Virus record (IMG/VR): IMGVR_UViG_3300017776_002911
Coordinates: 1 to 31,861 of that record
Source of the DNA: a virus
Reading direction: 5' to 3' (one strand)
DNA length: 31,861 bases
Shown here piece by piece: positions 28,907 through 31,861 of the stretch (position 1 is its first letter; each line of letters begins with the position of its first letter). Both the position numbers and the translations under genes were made by a program. The notes under the pieces were generated by a model. That model was not told the origin of the DNA. It was given only the letters and a program-made list of their open reading frames with translations, and did not search any database.

Positions 28907-31861
28907 ATGGCAGGATATATTCGACAAAGTACATTTAGTGATGGCGATACCATTACCGCAGCATTATTCAATAATGAATATGACCAGTTATTAACAGTAT
29001 TTAGTAATACTTCAGGACACAAACACGATGGTACAGCTGCTGAAGGTCCAGTCATAGGTTTAATAGGTGATGCTGGAGTAGTAACACCCCTCAACAAAGT
29101 CTTAATAGATACTATTAATGACCACATAGAATTTTGGATAGATGATTCAAGTAGTTCAGTACAACAACTTTATATTGCAAACGGTGCAATAGTTCCTACT
29201 TTAACTAATGATATAGATTTAGGTACTTCTTCTCTACAATTTAAAGATTTATATATAGACGGCACAGCTAACATAGATAGCTTAGTAGCCGACACTGCAG
29301 ATATTAATGGTGGCTCAATAGACGGTGTAGTCATTGGAGCTAACTCAGCAGCAGCCGGTACCTTTACGACAGTAACTACGACAAGCAACGTTGTTGTCGG
29401 TGGTAACCTAACTGTCTCTGGCACAACAACTACAGTCAACAGTAACGAAGTTAATATCGGTGATAACATCATTGTCCTTAATTCAGATGAGACAGGAACA
29501 CCATCACAGAATGGTGGGATTGAAATAGAACGAGGTACGTCAACTAATGTCTCACTACTATGGAATGAAACTAATGACTATTGGACATTTGGTAGTAACC
29601 ACCTAAACTTCCCAGACAACTCCAAAGCCTACTTTGGTACTGGTAATGATTTAGAGATTTATCACGATGGTAGTCATAGTAGATTAAAAGAAACAGGCAC
29701 AGGTAATTTTTATTTTGATGTTTCAAATTCTTTATTTATAAGAAGAAATGATACATCTGCATTGATGGCATCATTTGAAACAGGTACTGCTAAATTATAT
29801 TTTGACAACTCTTTAAAACTAACCACAGCTAGTGGTGGAGTTACTATCACAGGCACAGCAACAGCAACAGCTTTTTCAGGACCTTTAACAGGTAATGTCA
29901 CAGGAGATGTGACTGGTAATGTTTCAGGAAATCTAACAGGCTCTGTTTTAACTGCAGCCCAAACAAATATCACAAGTCTTGGTACTCTATCAAGCTTAGC
30001 AGTCTCTGGTGCAATCACAGCTTCAAGTACTATTGCAAGTAACAATATAACCATAACAGACGATGTGCCAAAAATTACTTTTACTGATAGTGACACTAGC
30101 ACTTCTGCAAGTATTTCTTCAAACAGCAGTCATTTAACATATACCACAGCTGCAGCAAGTAGAGACCATATATTCAAACAAGACACAACAGAACGCATGA
30201 GATTAACTGATGTGGGTCTTGGTATTGGAACTACTTCGCCAAGTGAAATACTTCATTTAACACACGCAACAAGTAGTAGGGCAAGATTTGTTAGCACTGA
30301 TGGTGCTAATAGAAGCATGTTGGTGGGAGTTAATTCATCTGACGGTGGTGAAGTTAGAGTTGCAACAGCTCATGGTTTAAAGTTTTACACAAATGATGTT
30401 GAAAGAATGTCAATAGCTTCTGGTGGTGATGTTACTATAGCAAATAATCTAACAGTCACCGGTAACGCAACTATCAACGGTAATCTAACCTTTGGTAATG
30501 CTAATACCGACACAGTTTCTTTCGGAGCTGATATAGATTCAAACATTATACCAGACGATGACAATACTTATGACCTCGGCAGTTCTTCACAGGAATGGAA
30601 AGACTTATACATAGATGGTGTGGTATATGCCGACCAAATAGACCTAGGCGACAACGAAAAGATTAGACTAGGTGCTAGTCAAGATTTAGAAATATATCAC
30701 GATGGGTCTAATAGTTATATCTGGGAAAAAGGTACAGGTAACTTAATAGTTCGTGGTACTGAATTTAGACTGCAAGATAGCTCTGCTAATACAATGCTAA
30801 TTGCAAATTCAGGTGGTGGTGTTGGTGTTTATCATAATGCATCACAAAAACTAGCCACAACCTCAACAGGTATAGATGTTACTGGTGCATTAGCAGTCAA
30901 TTCAGGCACAACAGACACAGCAGCAACTTTTACTAGTTCAGATGCAGCAGTAGCAGTAAACTTTGTAGCTTCTGATAATTCTATGCAGATAGCCACATCA
31001 GGCACAGATGGGATTATAAAAAATAATGGAGCTGGTAACTTTAGGTTGTTCAATAATGGTGCTGAAAGACTACGAATAGACAGCTCAGGCAACGTCGGCA
31101 TCGGAACGAGTTCGCCAAGTCGTAAATTACACATTAATGGTGGCACAGCAAACTTTGTTGCTAAATTTGAATCAACTGATGGTATAGGTGGTATTTTAGT
31201 TGCCGATAACTCTACAACTGTTGACTTAGCTGTAGCAGCAGAAGGTAATAATTTATCTTTCTATAACAACTCTGAACGCATGAGAATAGCCAGCGATGGT
31301 TCTTTATTTTTAAATCACACTAATAGTTGGGAAAGTCTAGGAACTATTGTTCTTAAACAAAAAGCTGATGACAGAGGTCTTGGTATTGTTGATGATGCAG
31401 GGCAAAATGCATTTCAAATTATAAATAATGGCTCTGTTGCAGGTATAAAATATAATGTAGATAATCCTATTACATTTTCACAAAGCTCTGGCGAGAGAAT
31501 GCGTATCAATGGTATAGGCAACGTCGGCATCGGAACAAGTTCGCCAAGTGCTAATCTTCATGTTTTATCTTCAGGTAATGGTGAAATAGAAGTAGAAAGA
31601 GCTAGTGGTGCTTTGATTAATTTACAAGCACAATCTGCTAGAGGTGTTATAGGCACAGACTCAAACCATGAACTACAATTCAAAACTAATAGTTCCAGCA
31701 GAATGACCATTAATACCTCAGGCAACGTCGGCATCGGCACGAGTTCGCCAAGTGAGAAACTTCATATTGTAGATACAAGTAATCCAGCATCAACTACAGG
31801 TTCAGTAATCATAGAAGGTCGTAGAGATGGTACTGCTAACTTAATGGAATTAAGAGCAAGA
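28907..31861 (+). CDS. Tail fibre protein, 3' partial (985 residues visible)
   Basis: The ATG at 28907 has CAGGAGA upstream and the frame stays open to the window edge. The N-terminal part (MAGYIRQSTFSDGDTITAAL) would bind the tail. The rest is repetitive: LQFKDLYIDG and QEWKDLYIDG; two LEIYHDGS units (about 29655 and 30690); and four G(N/L)(V)GIGT-SPS units, a fibre motif known from many marine phages. The last three are encoded by nearly identical 33-base DNA stretches. It is the likely receptor-binding protein. Confidence 0.9.
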   Translation, partial: MAGYIRQSTFSDGDTITAALFNNEYDQLLTVFSNTSGHKHDGTAAEGPVIGLIGDAGVVTPLNKVLIDTINDHIEFWIDDSSSSVQQLYIANGAIVPTLTNDIDLGTSSLQFKDLYIDGTANIDSLVADTADINGGSIDGVVIGANSAAAGTFTTVTTTSNVVVGGNLTVSGTTTTVNSNEVNIGDNIIVLNSDETGTPSQNGGIEIERGTSTNVSLLWNETNDYWTFGSNHLNFPDNSKAYFGTGNDLEIYHDGSHSRLKETGTGNFYFDVSNSLFIRRNDTSALMASFETGTAKLYFDNSLKLTTASGGVTITGTATATAFSGPLTGNVTGDVTGNVSGNLTGSVLTAAQTNITSLGTLSSLAVSGAITASSTIASNNITITDDVPKITFTDSDTSTSASISSNSSHLTYTTAAASRDHIFKQDTTERMRLTDVGLGIGTTSPSEILHLTHATSSRARFVSTDGANRSMLVGVNSSDGGEVRVATAHGLKFYTNDVERMSIASGGDVTIANNLTVTGNATINGNLTFGNANTDTVSFGADIDSNIIPDDDNTYDLGSSSQEWKDLYIDGVVYADQIDLGDNEKIRLGASQDLEIYHDGSNSYIWEKGTGNLIVRGTEFRLQDSSANTMLIANSGGGVGVYHNASQKLATTSTGIDVTGALAVNSGTTDTAATFTSSDAAVAVNFVASDNSMQIATSGTDGIIKNNGAGNFRLFNNGAERLRIDSSGNVGIGTSSPSRKLHINGGTANFVAKFESTDGIGGILVADNSTTVDLAVAAEGNNLSFYNNSERMRIASDGSLFLNHTNSWESLGTIVLKQKADDRGLGIVDDAGQNAFQIINNGSVAGIKYNVDNPITFSQSSGERMRINGIGNVGIGTSSPSANLHVLSSGNGEIEVERASGALINLQAQSARGVIGTDSNHELQFKTNSSSRMTINTSGNVGIGTSSPSEKLHIVDTSNPASTTGSVIIEGRRDGTANLMELRAR
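31088..31120 (+). repeat. Fibre DNA repeat, copy 1
   Basis: Encodes GNVGIGTSSPS; 33 bases nearly identical to 31517-31549 and 31721-31753, and GC-rich compared with the surroundings. Confidence 0.85.
31517..31549 (+). repeat. Fibre DNA repeat, copy 2
   Basis: Same 33-base repeat with one base different (ACAAGT for ACGAGT). Confidence 0.85.
31721..31753 (+). repeat. Fibre DNA repeat, copy 3
   Basis: Same 33-base repeat with one base different from copy 1 (GGCACG for GGAACG). A more diverged protein-level copy is at about 30215-30244 (GLGIGTTSPS). Confidence 0.85.

Noticed and set aside
29170-31740. Several minus-strand ORFs of 60-130 residues opposite the tail fibre
   Set aside because: They are antisense shadows of a repetitive Thr/Ser/Gly-rich fibre frame and have Val/Leu/Pro-rich low-complexity products.

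Overview
The window reads as most of the genome of a short-tailed, AT-rich double-stranded DNA phage of the kind recovered from seawater. The evidence is a dense set of small genes, T7-like replication proteins, P22-like head and tail-connector proteins, phage ribonucleotide reductase, and several small basic proteins that I recognise from uncultured marine phages. The host is not shown by the sequence; an AT-rich marine alphaproteobacterium is a reasonable inference. No integrase, phage RNA polymerase, lysis gene, tRNA or CRISPR array was seen, but both ends of the window are cut inside genes.

Layout. Positions 1-1354 (+) hold the 3' part of a membrane-bound class III adenylate cyclase with a CHASE2-type sensor region, which is unusual cargo for a phage. 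Positions 1332-15525 (-) are the leftward early/middle block. Read in transcription order it has many small hypothetical genes (15.5 to 10.7 kb), then ssb, a DUF6447-like gene, primase-helicase, family A DNA polymerase, two PD-(D/E)XK nucleases, a DUF3310-like gene, and nrdA/nrdB with small genes between them. Many junctions overlap as TAATG or ATGA, so translation is probably coupled. A good sigma70 promoter and a structured leader precede ssb, and a UUCG-capped terminator separates ssb/DUF6447 from the primase.

Positions 15.6-17.24 kb are the regulatory hub between the leftward and rightward blocks. It contains (1) repeated early promoter-like boxes, (2) two oppositely oriented intrinsic terminators, (3) a large imperfect inverted duplication of about 0.5-0.6 kb per arm, in which the left arm carries two intact small genes and the right arm carries decayed copies of both, and (4) two back-to-back perfect-consensus sigma70 promoters (TTGACA-17-TATAAT each way). 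Their -35 boxes form the arms of an 8-bp palindrome. The rightward promoter appears to start a leaderless message for the small terminase.

Positions 17244-31861 (+) are the late block: terminase small subunit, small basic and membrane proteins including a DUF5872-like protein split over two genes, terminase large subunit, portal, an EF-hand-bearing virion protein, a structured intergenic element, scaffold, major capsid protein, a terminator, two small glycine/lysine-rich proteins, two tail-connector proteins and a long tail fibre cut by the window end. If the genome is circular or circularly permuted, the cyclase would lie at the far end of this late operon.
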